Part shown: piece by piece, positions 39,571-47,085 of the stretch
How the letters are laid out: each line of letters begins with the position of its first letter
Position numbering within the stretch: the first letter of the stretch is position 1
Source of the DNA: E44-bin89 sp034409565
GTDB lineage: Bacteria; Chloroflexota; Dehalococcoidia; Dehalococcoidales; RBG-16-60-22
Direction: 5' to 3'
NCBI GenBank assembly: GCA_034409565.1
Contig: DAOUMS010000013.1
Location: forward strand, 1-47,085
Length of the DNA stretch: 47,085 nt
The notes under the pieces: generated by a model
Database searches by the model: none
Told to the model about the DNA's origin: nothing
The model's input: only the letters and a program-made list of their open reading frames with translations
Made by a program: the position numbers and the translations under genes

Positions 39571-41322
39571 ATGAGCAAATTTCTTCGTGTCAACATGTCT
39601 AACCTGACTGCTAAACTCGAGGACGTGCCCAGCAAATATCGATTGATGGGTGGGCGCTGGTTGACCTCCGCCATTACCTGTGATGAAGTGCCAGCCACCT
39701 GCCATCCCCTGGGGCCAAATAATAAGGTTACTTTTGCCCCGGGCATTGTCACCGCCAGCGGTGCCCCAACCGCTGGACGCCTTTCGGTTGGTGCCAAATC
39801 TCCCCTGACGGGAACCATCAAGGAAACAAACTCCGGTGGTATTGCTGCCGACAAGCTTGCCCGCATCGGTATAAAGGCCATTATCGTCGAGGGGCAGCCC
39901 AAGGAAAAGGGAAAGTTCTGGGTGCTCAAGGTCGATAAGAAAGGCGCCGAACTTATGCCGACGGCTGCGGAGTGGCTCGGCAAGGGCCTTTATGAAGTCT
40001 ACCCCAAGATGCTCAAGAAGTTTGGCAACAAGGTGGGCATCATCAGCATTGGCGCCGCCGGGGAAATGCTGATGTCAATGGCCGGGGTGTGTGTCAATGA
40101 CCCCGAGAACCGTCCCAGCCGCTATGCCGGCCGCGGTGGCATCGGGGCGGTGATGGGCAGTAAAGGGCTCAAGGCCATTGTCGTTGATGATGCCGATGGT
40201 GCTAATGTGTCGCTGGCCAATAAGGAGGCGTTCAATTCCGGACGCAAGAAGCTGACCGATGCCCTGCGCCAGCATGACATCACCAAGCCCGGTGGCACGC
40301 TGAACACCTATGGCACTGCGGCACTGGTCAACGTCATCAATGAAGCCGGTGCCTTCCCCACCCGCAACTTCAGCAGCGGCCGCTTTGAAGGTGCCGCCAA
40401 GATTTCCGGTGAGATGATCAAGGAGACCTGCGAGAAGCGCGGCGGCGTCGGCATGGTCGGTCACCGGTGCAGTCCGGGCTGCATCATCCAGTGCTCCAAC
40501 GTTTACCCGAAGCCGGATGGTACTGAACTCGTCTCCTGCCAAGAATACGAATCGGTCTGGTCGCTCGGTGCGAACTGCGGCATTGACGATTTAGATGTCA
40601 CTGGTGAACTGGTTCGCCTGTGCAATGACTACGGACTGGACACCATTGAGGCTGGTACTACCATCGCCGTGGCCATGGACGCCGGCCTAGCCAAGTTTGG
40701 CGATGGCAAGAAGGCCATCGAACTGATGCATGAGATTGGCAAGGGCACCCCGCTGGGCCATATCCTCGGTGGCGGTACTGCGCTCACCGCTGACACCTTC
40801 GGCGTTGTCCGCTGCCCGACGGTCAAGAGACAGTCCATGCCCGCCTATGAGCCCAGAGCAATCAAGGGCATTGGTGTGACCTACGCCACCTCAACCATGG
40901 GCGCCGACCACACCTCCGGCTACACCATTTCCCCAGAGATACTGGGGGTTAGCGGTAAGTTAGACCCGGCAAGCAAGGGCATGGAGAAAGCGGATTCTTC
41001 ACGGTCTTTCCAGTATGTTACTGCCTTCCTCGATTCCACCGGCCACTGCCTGTTCATCTCCTTCGCCATACTTGACATACCCTCCGGCCTCGAGGGCATG
41101 GTAGAGGAGTGCAACGGCGTGCTCGGCACCAACTGGGCAGTTGACGATGTTGCCCGGATTGGCAGCGATATCGTCAAGATGGAACGCGCCTTCAATGAAG
41201 CTGCTGGCTTTACCAATGTTGACGACCGCGTTCCGGAGTTCATGCAGTATGAGAAGCTGCCACCGCATAATGTGGTCTATGACGTGCCCGATAAGGTACT
41301 GGACAAAGTCCACCATCCCTGA
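39571..41322 (+). CDS. Aldehyde:ferredoxin oxidoreductase family protein (tungsten/molybdopterin)
   Basis: The 583-residue protein matches tungstopterin-dependent oxidoreductases of the AOR family. The N-terminal domain binds the cofactor (GGRWLTSAIT..., APGIVTASGAPTAGRLSVGAKSPLTGTI, YAGRGGIGAVMGSKGLKAI). The likely [4Fe-4S] ligands are C300, C304, C308 and C493. The first three read CSPGCIIQC, with three residues between the first two rather than the two in the best-known enzymes. The cysteine at 493 (STGHCLFISF) sits where the fourth ligand is expected. The substrate may be an aldehyde or an aromatic or other carboxylic acid and cannot be told from sequence. Two beta-grasp proteins follow, as often seen with AOR genes. 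Confidence 0.88.
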   Translation: MSKFLRVNMSNLTAKLEDVPSKYRLMGGRWLTSAITCDEVPATCHPLGPNNKVTFAPGIVTASGAPTAGRLSVGAKSPLTGTIKETNSGGIAADKLARIGIKAIIVEGQPKEKGKFWVLKVDKKGAELMPTAAEWLGKGLYEVYPKMLKKFGNKVGIISIGAAGEMLMSMAGVCVNDPENRPSRYAGRGGIGAVMGSKGLKAIVVDDADGANVSLANKEAFNSGRKKLTDALRQHDITKPGGTLNTYGTAALVNVINEAGAFPTRNFSSGRFEGAAKISGEMIKETCEKRGGVGMVGHRCSPGCIIQCSNVYPKPDGTELVSCQEYESVWSLGANCGIDDLDVTGELVRLCNDYGLDTIEAGTTIAVAMDAGLAKFGDGKKAIELMHEIGKGTPLGHILGGGTALTADTFGVVRCPTVKRQSMPAYEPRAIKGIGVTYATSTMGADHTSGYTISPEILGVSGKLDPASKGMEKADSSRSFQYVTAFLDSTGHCLFISFAILDIPSGLEGMVEECNGVLGTNWAVDDVARIGSDIVKMERAFNEAAGFTNVDDRVPEFMQYEKLPPHNVVYDVPDKVLDKVHHP

Positions 41323-41348
41323 TACATAGGCATTTATACCTGACCGCG

Positions 41349-41385
41349 AGCCCCCTTCGCCGTCGGTGCGGAGGGGGCTTTCTTC
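41349..41385 (+). terminator. Terminator after the aldehyde oxidoreductase gene
   Basis: A 12-bp stem with one G-T pair (41349-41360 with 41368-41379) and a 7-base loop are followed by a T-rich run. It would reduce, not necessarily abolish, read-through into the beta-grasp genes, so AOR would be made in excess of the carriers. Confidence 0.8.
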
Positions 41386-41439
41386 ATGCCGTCAAAATAC
41401 GGTATAATTAAACGTATCATTAAGGAAGAGGAATCAGCC

Positions 41440-41682
41440 ATGAACAAAGTTGAGGTGAGACTTTTCGCGAGCCTGCGCAGGTATCACCCCGATACCGGAG
41501 ACAGCGATGCCTTTACCTTTGAACTGAACAACAATACTAGTCTCGGTGACCTGGTGGACAAACTCAAAATTCCCCGGCAGGAAATAGGCGTGCTCATGGT
41601 AAACGGCAAGTGGCAAAAGGAGAACTACCTCCTCCAGGATGAGGACAGGGTAGGCATCTTTCCGCTCATCGGTGGAGGATAA
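41440..41682 (+). CDS. MoaD/ThiS family sulfur-carrier-like protein
   Basis: The 80-residue protein has the beta-grasp fold (VEVRLFASLRRYHPD...SLGDLVDKLKIP...VLMVNGKW...LQDEDRVGIFPLIGGG). It ends in a terminal diglycine-type tail (GGG), the feature that is adenylated and thiocarboxylated in MoaD and ThiS. It starts at the ATG at 41440 after AAGGAAGAGG. A TATAAT at 41403-41408 may provide a secondary promoter. Next to an AOR gene it probably donates sulfur to the metal-binding pterin or serves a related role for that enzyme. It is followed within four bases by a second beta-grasp gene. Confidence 0.85.
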   Translation: MNKVEVRLFASLRRYHPDTGDSDAFTFELNNNTSLGDLVDKLKIPRQEIGVLMVNGKWQKENYLLQDEDRVGIFPLIGGG

Positions 41683-41685
41683 TTG

Positions 41686-41961
41686 ATGATTGAAGTGCAC
41701 CTTTACGGTAAACTGCGCCGCTTTACCAGTAACCAGGCCCCTTCCCAGGATTCCGTTATCAATGTCCCCGTCAAAACAGGGGACAATATTGAAAGCATTG
41801 CGCAGCGCATTGGCATACCGCTTGAGGAGCTGGGCAATAATATCTTTCTGAATGGTGAATATTCGGCGCTGGGAAGAAAGGTGAGTGATGGCGACCGTCT
41901 GGGCATCTTCCCAAATGACATGCAACTCCTTTACAAGTGGTATTTCCACAAAGCTTCATAA
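41686..41961 (+). CDS. MoaD/ThiS-like beta-grasp protein lacking a C-terminal diglycine
   Basis: The 91-residue protein has the same beta-grasp pattern as its neighbour (IEVHLYGKLRRFT...DNIESIAQRIGIPLEEL...IFLNGEYSALGRKVSDGDRLGIFP). It continues past the usual end with NDMQLLYKWYFHKAS and no GG. It therefore cannot act as a normal sulfur carrier. It may be a structural partner of the oxidoreductase or of the GG-bearing carrier. The ATG at 41686 follows GGTGGAGG by about eight bases. The gene is 13 bases upstream of hisS. Confidence 0.75.
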   Translation: MIEVHLYGKLRRFTSNQAPSQDSVINVPVKTGDNIESIAQRIGIPLEELGNNIFLNGEYSALGRKVSDGDRLGIFPNDMQLLYKWYFHKAS

Positions 41962-41973
41962 GAAAGCCGGTAA

Positions 41974-43227
41974 ATGAAACTGTATCGGGTACCGAGGGGA
42001 ACAACCGACATTCTGCCAGAGGAACAGGCCTACTGGCGCTACATCGAGCAGAAGGCAGCCCGTATCTGCCAGCTCTACGGCTACGAGCGGATTGATTCCC
42101 CGGCGTTTGAGGATACCTCTCTCTTCACGCGTAGCGTGGGCACGGGAACCGACATCGTGGAAAAGGAGATGTACTCCTTCACCGATAAAGGTGGCAACCA
42201 GATAACGCTGCGCCCGGAGGGCACGGCGCCGGTATGCCGCGCTTATCTGGAGCACGGCTTTCACAGCCGGCCACAGCCGGTCAAGCTCTACTACCTGGCC
42301 CCTATTTTCCGATATGAGAGGCCTCAGGCAGGCAGATACCGCCAGCACTACCAGTTCGGCTGCGAGGCCATCGGTGACGACGACCCATCCATTGATGCGG
42401 AAAACATTGAGCTCGCCTGGCAGTTTTTACGGTCGCTTGGCCTGAAGCACCTTACCCTGCAGTTGAACAGCATCGGCTGCCGGCAGTGCCGGCCAGGCTA
42501 CCTCAGCGTCTTACGTGATTACTATGCCAGCCATACGGCGGTGCTGTGCAGCGACTGCCGGAAAAGGCTGAAACGCAACCTGCTCCGACTGCTCGACTGC
42601 AAGCAGCCTTCCTGCCAGGATGCGGCTGACCGGGCACCCCGGAGCACTGACCACCTCTGCCCTCAGTGCCAGCAACATTTTGACCGGCTCACGGCCTATC
42701 TCGACCGGCTGCAGATTCCGTTCACCCTCAACCACCGCCTGGTTCGCGGACTGGATTACTACACCAGAACCGTCTTTGAAATTCAGCCTGAAAACGGGGG
42801 CGCCCAGAGCACCATCTGCGGTGGAGGGAGATACGATGACCTGATTGAGGAACTGGGCGGCCGGCCCACGCCAGCCATCGGCTTTGCCATCGGCATGGAG
42901 CGGATAATAGCCAATTTAAAGGCACAGTCCGTGTCCGCTTCACCCCTCCCCCAGCCGCTGGTATTCCTTGCCCACCAGGGTGAGGCCGCCAGGAATGAGA
43001 CGGTCAGGCTGGCATCTCATCTGAGGCAGAAAGACATCGGTGTCATCATGGCCACGGGCAACCGCAGCCTCAAGGCGCAGCTCAGACAGGCCAATAACCT
43101 GGGGGCACATTATACCGTTATAATAGGGGAGGAAGAATTAAAAGCCGGCACTGCCTCGCTGCGGGATATGACCACCGCCGGGCAAAAAACGGTCATGATG
43201 ACTAAATTACCAGAACTGCTGCGGTAA
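41974..43227 (+). CDS. hisS: Histidyl-tRNA synthetase
   Basis: The 417-residue class II synthetase charges tRNA-His. Motif 1 lies near residues 30-55 (ERIDSPAFEDTSLFTRSVG follows it). Motif 2 has TLRPEGTAPVCRAYLEH and FRYERPQAGRYRQHYQFGCE. The histidine-specific LVRGLDYYTRTVFEI motif and motif 3 (GGGRYDDLIEELGG...AIGFAIGMERI) are intact. The C-terminal anticodon domain is complete. Its insertion domain carries several Cys pairs (CRQCRPGY, CSDC, CPQCQ) that look like a zinc knuckle. It follows the beta-grasp genes by 12 bases and is probably co-transcribed with them. Confidence 0.95.
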   Translation: MKLYRVPRGTTDILPEEQAYWRYIEQKAARICQLYGYERIDSPAFEDTSLFTRSVGTGTDIVEKEMYSFTDKGGNQITLRPEGTAPVCRAYLEHGFHSRPQPVKLYYLAPIFRYERPQAGRYRQHYQFGCEAIGDDDPSIDAENIELAWQFLRSLGLKHLTLQLNSIGCRQCRPGYLSVLRDYYASHTAVLCSDCRKRLKRNLLRLLDCKQPSCQDAADRAPRSTDHLCPQCQQHFDRLTAYLDRLQIPFTLNHRLVRGLDYYTRTVFEIQPENGGAQSTICGGGRYDDLIEELGGRPTPAIGFAIGMERIIANLKAQSVSASPLPQPLVFLAHQGEAARNETVRLASHLRQKDIGVIMATGNRSLKAQLRQANNLGAHYTVIIGEEELKAGTASLRDMTTAGQKTVMMTKLPELLR

Positions 43228-43286
43228 AAGCAGGCCGGAATGAAGCCTACTCTAATTGATTTATGTAAAATTTTTACCAGAAAGTA

Positions 43287-43315
43287 TTGACAAACATATT
43301 TTTTCTGTTTATAGT
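43287..43315 (+). promoter_or_regulatory. Strong promoter of the surface protein gene
   Basis: TTGACA at 43287-43292 and TATAGT at 43310-43315 are separated by exactly 17 bases. Transcription would begin near 43322, giving a long leader of about 175 bases before the main gene. Confidence 0.8.
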
Positions 43316-43349
43316 AGTGATGATATTTGTAACAAAAGGAGGTGATGTA

Positions 43350-43382
43350 ATGGCAGGACCCGCGAGGGAAACGAGGTTTTGA
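43350..43382 (+). CDS. Possible ten-residue leader peptide
   Basis: A textbook ribosome site, AAAGGAGGTGAT, precedes an ATG at 43350 that opens a ten-codon frame (MAGPARETRF) ending in TGA. It lies in the leader of the surface protein mRNA, before a long hairpin. The ribosome site is better than that of the main gene. It may be translated, or the site may simply load ribosomes to protect the mRNA. There is no run of one amino acid, so ordinary attenuation is not suggested. Confidence 0.35.
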   Translation: MAGPARETRF

Positions 43383-43411
43383 ACTCGAAAAACGGACCCC
43401 AAGAAAGCTTT

Positions 43412-43459
43412 GTCTCCATAAAATAAAGGCATTATGGATAAATGTCTTTTTGTGGAGAT
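43412..43459 (+). promoter_or_regulatory. Leader hairpin of the surface protein mRNA
   Basis: An outer 8-bp helix (43412-43419 with 43452-43459, two G-U pairs) and an inner 9-bp helix (43425-43433 with 43441-43449, one G-U pair) form a long stem. It ends about 17 bases before the AAGGAGG of the surface protein gene. No T tract follows, so it is more likely an mRNA-stabilising or translation-control element than a terminator. Confidence 0.5.
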
Positions 43460-43496
43460 ATAGGTATATCGACACAAGGAGGAAAAATTAAGGTCG

Positions 43497-46280
43497 ATGA
43501 AAAAGAAATTAATCAGAATATGGGGTATAGGGCTGACCCTGGTTTTGGCGGCCAGCCTGTTACTCTCAGCGGCACCAGTCTCTGCCGGCACCCTGTCCTG
43601 GGGCGACGAAGACCTCCCCGATGAATTCGTAGACACCGCCGGGGATGACGTTGTCGACCTGGCCGTTTCGGGTGACGGGAGCGTCATCTACGCCGCGATT
43701 GGCTCAGACACTATCTACCGGTCAACCAACGGCGGCGAGAGCTGGAGCAGCATCACGGTTGTCGATACCGGCACACCCAACGTTTATCTTAACGTTGACT
43801 TCATTTCCGTCACCCCGGATGACCCCAACTACCTCGCGGTCGCGGCGGACAATGCCACGGTTTTCATCAGTGATGATGCCGGCGCCAACTGGGATACCCT
43901 GGGACAAATTGACAGCGGCTCCACCATTGATGACGTCTGGGACCTCGCCATTTCCGTGGAGAAAGGCGGGAACCACTTCGTGGCTGTTGTCGGTGATGAC
44001 GGCGGCGCTGATGCCGAGATGTGGTACTACGAAATCGGCGCGGTTGGTGCCCAGTGGGAAGACGCCGAAGCTGACATGGGTGGCACAGACACTGCAGTGG
44101 ACGATGACGTATGCGCAGCCGTCGCCTTCTCGCCCAACTTCTACTCGGACCAGGCGATGGTAGCGGTAACCTTTGACGCCTCCGCTGACGAGGTCAACTT
44201 CTCCATGTACAGCTTCAACACCAACACCTGGAACTCCGGCGCCTTCGTCGATTTCCCGAAAAACCTGCAGCAGTCATCGGAAACACTAACCAGCATCGAA
44301 GCGGCTGCCCTTGCCATGGCACCGGATTACCTGGGCAGTGATGACGCCATGCGCATCGCCTTCGTCGGCTTGGCCCTCAATGGTACTTCAGACATGGAAT
44401 CGGAGGGCATCATGCGCCTCGATGACACCGACGTCGAAGTGCTCAAGGACGAGGAAGCGATTTACAGCATCGCCTTTGACGGGTCGCTGCTCGTTGCCGG
44501 TCACTACTCAGAGATTACCATCTACCGCAGCACCGACGCGCTGGACGACTCACCATCCGTCAGCAGCTCCACCGGTTCCAAGGAGCCGGGCGGTGAAAAC
44601 CTGGTTGTGGTCGGCATTGCCGGGTCCACGGTGGTGGCCGGTACCTCGGGTCCTGAGAGTGCCTTCTCCTACTCCGAGGACAACGGCAAGACCTTCAACG
44701 ACCTCAGCCTTATCGACACCACGCTCACCACTCTGAGTGACGTCGCCGCCACTCCCGATGGTGAAAAGGTCTACCTGGTAAGCTGTAACTCATCGGGTAA
44801 TGGTTTGAGCGTGTGGTCCTACGAGGAGAGGTGGGAGAGGATCTACAACAAAGCCGGTGACGACGACTTCATCATCCGCATAGCTCCTGATGACCCCGAT
44901 GTCATTTACCTGGCCGATGGTGGCGGTACTGACATCTACTTCAGCTCGGACGGTGGTCAGGAGAAGTGGCACACCCGTGTCTACAAGGAATCAACGGGAG
45001 TCACCGACATGGCGGTGGAGACCGATGGTGACACCGTCTACGTTCTCACCAGCAGCGGCTACGTCTCCAAGTCAACCAACCGTGGCTTCGTCTGGGATGC
45101 CAAGAAGTCGTCCAAGCTCAGTGGCGGCAGCAGCATGATTGCCAGCATTGGCGAGGACCTGCTGGTTGCCGGCAGCTCCGATGGCTACGTGGCTTACTCA
45201 ACTGACGGCAACGTCAGCTGGAGCAAGCTCGACGACGACATCGGTGGCATGGTCCAGGTAACGGCGACGGGTCTGGCCGATGGTGACATGGTCATCGCCA
45301 GCGCCAACGACACTGACTCTTACATCTACCAGTGGGAGCTTGGCGAGGACGATGAGTGGGATGCCATCACCGCTGAAGATGATATCCCGGCAGGCTACAA
45401 TGTTACCGGTATCGGTCTGTTTGAGGGCGTGCTCTACGCGGTGTCAAGCAACGTTAGCGGCAACGCCAGCTTGCTGATGCGCACGCTGACCCCGACCTCA
45501 GACGACCCCACCTGGAGCTCTGTCGCCAGTGCTGGTGAACGCTTCGAAGCTGCGCCCAAATCCCTGGTTCTAAGCGCAGACGGCGATGTCACCAAGCTGT
45601 GGTCCGTTGATATCATCGGTCCTTACCTCTTCAGCTACAAGGACAGCCTGGCGGTCAAGTCGGTCACCGTGATTTCACCCGCCGACAACAAACAGGTTCC
45701 GTTTAACCGCGTAAGTGGTGAATCGGAACAGATAATCTTCACCTGGGAGAGCCCGTCGGACAAGGTGACCGAGTTCGACTTCGAGATTGCCACTGACAGC
45801 GGCTTCGACGAGGACGTGCTGTCCCTGGCAGTGCCGAAGTCATCCGGAAGCTGGGATGAAGGTGATATCATCAGCCAGATTGTTGGCCCCGGCGCTGCTA
45901 CTTCTTCCGCCGCCATCAACTTCATGGAAGATACCACCTACTACTGGAGAGTCAGGGTTGACGCTGCCGGACCAGTACGCAGCAATTACTCCGAGGTCCG
46001 CAGCTTCACCACCGGCTCTCTGCCTGAAGCAGTGGCACCGGTAGTTGTTGAGCAGGCACCAGCCCCGGTAATCGAGGTGCCACCGGCACCGGCCATCACT
46101 CTGCAACCACCGGAAATCGTGCTTCCGGCACCGCAACCGGCACCGGAAATCGTCATTCCATCCGCACCGGAGCCGACGCCACCGGTACCAACCTGGGCGA
46201 TTTACGCCATCATCATCATTGGTGCCGTACTGGTAATCGCGCTCATCGTGCTCATCATGAGGACGAGACGACCGGTATAA
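43497..46280 (+). CDS. Exported BNR/Asp-box beta-propeller surface protein with C-terminal membrane anchor (S-layer candidate)
   Basis: The 927-residue protein has a signal peptide (basic start, hydrophobic core, likely cut after ASA-type VSA at residue 30). At least six Asp-box motifs of the form S.D.G..W follow: STNGGESW near 76, SDDAGANW near 124, SEDNGKTF near 392, SSDGGQEKW near 482, STNRGFVW near 525 and STDGNVSW near 566. They indicate beta-propeller repeats. A fibronectin-like domain (about 730-840) leads to a Pro/Val/Ala-rich stalk (about 845-895) and one membrane helix with a short basic end (MRTRRPV). Acidic composition, strong promoter, stabilised leader and strong terminator suggest very high expression. 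The layout matches the putative S-layer BNR protein of Dehalococcoides, from memory and not searched. Confidence 0.8.
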   Translation: MKKKLIRIWGIGLTLVLAASLLLSAAPVSAGTLSWGDEDLPDEFVDTAGDDVVDLAVSGDGSVIYAAIGSDTIYRSTNGGESWSSITVVDTGTPNVYLNVDFISVTPDDPNYLAVAADNATVFISDDAGANWDTLGQIDSGSTIDDVWDLAISVEKGGNHFVAVVGDDGGADAEMWYYEIGAVGAQWEDAEADMGGTDTAVDDDVCAAVAFSPNFYSDQAMVAVTFDASADEVNFSMYSFNTNTWNSGAFVDFPKNLQQSSETLTSIEAAALAMAPDYLGSDDAMRIAFVGLALNGTSDMESEGIMRLDDTDVEVLKDEEAIYSIAFDGSLLVAGHYSEITIYRSTDALDDSPSVSSSTGSKEPGGENLVVVGIAGSTVVAGTSGPESAFSYSEDNGKTFNDLSLIDTTLTTLSDVAATPDGEKVYLVSCNSSGNGLSVWSYEERWERIYNKAGDDDFIIRIAPDDPDVIYLADGGGTDIYFSSDGGQEKWHTRVYKESTGVTDMAVETDGDTVYVLTSSGYVSKSTNRGFVWDAKKSSKLSGGSSMIASIGEDLLVAGSSDGYVAYSTDGNVSWSKLDDDIGGMVQVTATGLADGDMVIASANDTDSYIYQWELGEDDEWDAITAEDDIPAGYNVTGIGLFEGVLYAVSSNVSGNASLLMRTLTPTSDDPTWSSVASAGERFEAAPKSLVLSADGDVTKLWSVDIIGPYLFSYKDSLAVKSVTVISPADNKQVPFNRVSGESEQIIFTWESPSDKVTEFDFEIATDSGFDEDVLSLAVPKSSGSWDEGDIISQIVGPGAATSSAAINFMEDTTYYWRVRVDAAGPVRSNYSEVRSFTTGSLPEAVAPVVVEQAPAPVIEVPPAPAITLQPPEIVLPAPQPAPEIVIPSAPEPTPPVPTWAIYAIIIIGAVLVIALIVLIMRTRRPV

Positions 46281-46304
46281 GGTACGGTAACACTCCGTAA
46301 CTCC

Positions 46305-46336
46305 GAGAGCCCCCCGTAACGGGGGGCTCTCTTTTT
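46305..46336 (+). terminator. Strong terminator after the surface protein gene
   Basis: A perfect 11-bp G/C-rich stem (46305-46315 with 46321-46331) and a 5-base loop are followed by five T residues. Confidence 0.92.
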
Positions 46337-46437
46337 GCTCAAAACTATTCAGCTTGTTGCGAAATGCTTTCGGTTCAATTATCCAGATAGTAGAGTTTAG
46401 TAAAGTTTATCACACGTTTTCTTAGATCTATTTAAAA

Positions 46438-46812
46438 CTACCACGATTGGTATTTTTTCCAATATTTTCGTAGGGCGTTTGCGATATCCTTGTCATGTCT
46501 AAACGCATAGTCAGGAAACTCTTTAGTCAAGAAATCTTGAAGCCACTGCTGATGATCACCAGATCGTCTATCCTTTAGAACCATATGTCTCGCTAATTTT
46601 AAATATGAGTCAAATTTATCACCGCATACAGGGCAAAATTGTGATATAAGTACTGCTACTCCTCCACGAGGATTTTTCAGCTTATATTTACGTGGTTTGT
46701 TCCAATAATTATTCTTACATCCAGGACACCGCTTTGGTATAGTAGGTTGTCTTGGGTACCAAACATAACCACACCTTGCACACTCCATTGTTTTCAGTTC
46801 AAACTCATCCAT
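46438..46812 (-). CDS. Hypothetical zinc-finger protein, AT-rich
   Basis: The 124-residue protein has two apparent metal sites. An N-terminal zinc ribbon is formed by CARC and CPGC (MECARCGYVWYPRQ...PKRCPGCKNNYW, about 10-37), common in small bacterial DNA- or RNA-associated proteins. A second site of C2H2 type is CPVCGDKF...LARHMVLKDRRSGDH (about 60-86). The C-terminus is basic and aromatic (ALRKYWKKYQSW). A TTGACA lies 31 bases upstream of the start, with a TAAAAT at a short 15-base spacing. The gene is much more AT-rich than the surface protein gene and lies next to a transposase fragment, so it is probably acquired. I do not recognise the family. Confidence 0.55.
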   Translation of the reverse strand: MDEFELKTMECARCGYVWYPRQPTIPKRCPGCKNNYWNKPRKYKLKNPRGGVAVLISQFCPVCGDKFDSYLKLARHMVLKDRRSGDHQQWLQDFLTKEFPDYAFRHDKDIANALRKYWKKYQSW

Positions 46813-46891
46813 TTATTAATTATTTTATCATAAGTAATTATTTGTCAATCATTACGGTAAAGCGGGTTCTTGTAACTTCCCGTAGCAAGCA

Positions 46892-47085
46892 TTAGGCACT
46901 ACTTTCCTCAACTGGCTGTGGCTCTAGGATTTCAACAATAGGCTGTTTCTCAATGCCGACTATATCAGCCCAGCATTTGCCGTCATACTTCAGTCCCGCC
47001 TCTTCCGCTGGTCTATTGCCATCTAGGGACATGTGTGGTCTTAAGAAGTTGTAGTAAACCAGCCAACCATCCATAAACGTCTTTA
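46892..47085 (-). mobile_element. Transposase C-terminal part (DDE/rve type), truncated by window
   Basis: The frame is open to the right edge of the window and ends at the TAA at 46892. The stretch WLVYYNFLRPHMSLDGNRPAEEAGL is the typical end of DDE integrase-type transposases, in which 'YN..RPH..L.G..P' follows the last catalytic glutamate. The next residues (KCWADIVGIEKQP) also recur in that group. The catalytic core is off the window, so the IS family and the integrity of the element cannot be judged. No terminal inverted repeat could be paired because the other end is missing. Confidence 0.75.

Noticed and set aside
41962..41974. T-box or other leader for hisS
   Set aside because: Only 12 bases separate it from the previous gene, so there is no room for a riboswitch.
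1..47085. CRISPR array, tRNA or rRNA genes
   Set aside because: No spaced direct repeats of array type and no cloverleaf or rRNA-like segments were seen. Small RNAs could be missed by eye.

Overview
The window looks like a chromosome segment of a mesophilic Chloroflexota bacterium close to the Dehalococcoidia. This is inferred from gene content, not from a marker-gene search. The clues are a two-pilin type IV pilus locus, a tungsten-type aldehyde:ferredoxin oxidoreductase with sulfur-carrier-like partners, a GH3-type adenylating enzyme, and a BNR/Asp-box surface protein with a C-terminal membrane anchor that resembles the putative S-layer protein of Dehalococcoides. Most genes are GC-rich. 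Short AT-rich islands near 24.7-25.7 kb, 30.4-30.9 kb and 46.4-47.1 kb look acquired.

Region 1-18 kb is a type IV pilus and signalling region. It holds the end of a retraction ATPase, prepilin peptidase, two small DNA-binding proteins, a GH3-like enzyme, a membrane GGDEF/HD-GYP cyclic-di-GMP protein, a NarL-type kinase with two response regulators, and two tandem major pilins. A leftward operon follows from a strong promoter at 18.05 kb: orf301, pilB, pilC, orf131, a pilO-like gene and a fused pilM-pilN. The most striking observation is in the PilO-like protein. Its periplasmic domain is interrupted by about 100 residues clearly homologous to the globular head of the two neighbouring pilins.

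Region 18-24.6 kb is housekeeping: a SurA/PrsA-like foldase, homoserine dehydrogenase, threonine synthase, GTP cyclohydrolase I and, convergent to them, gyrB. An AT-rich island at 24.7-25.7 kb carries a candidate structured small RNA with its own promoter and a DUF3800 gene.

Region 25.7-35 kb is a pyrimidine operon (pyrR, pyrB, pyrC, carA, an inserted membrane protein, carB, pyrK) behind a PyrR-type RNA attenuator. Here one hairpin looks able both to end transcription and to hide the pyrR ribosome site. PyrB carries a PyrI-type zinc domain and a cysteine-less Ada-like tail. carA appears to start at AUA.

Region 35-47 kb holds an MFS transporter, YjbQ, ribosomal protein S20, a RelA/SpoT enzyme, the aldehyde oxidoreductase with two beta-grasp proteins, hisS, the surface protein behind a structured leader, and an AT-rich right end with a zinc-finger protein and a transposase fragment. 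No tRNA, rRNA or CRISPR array was seen.
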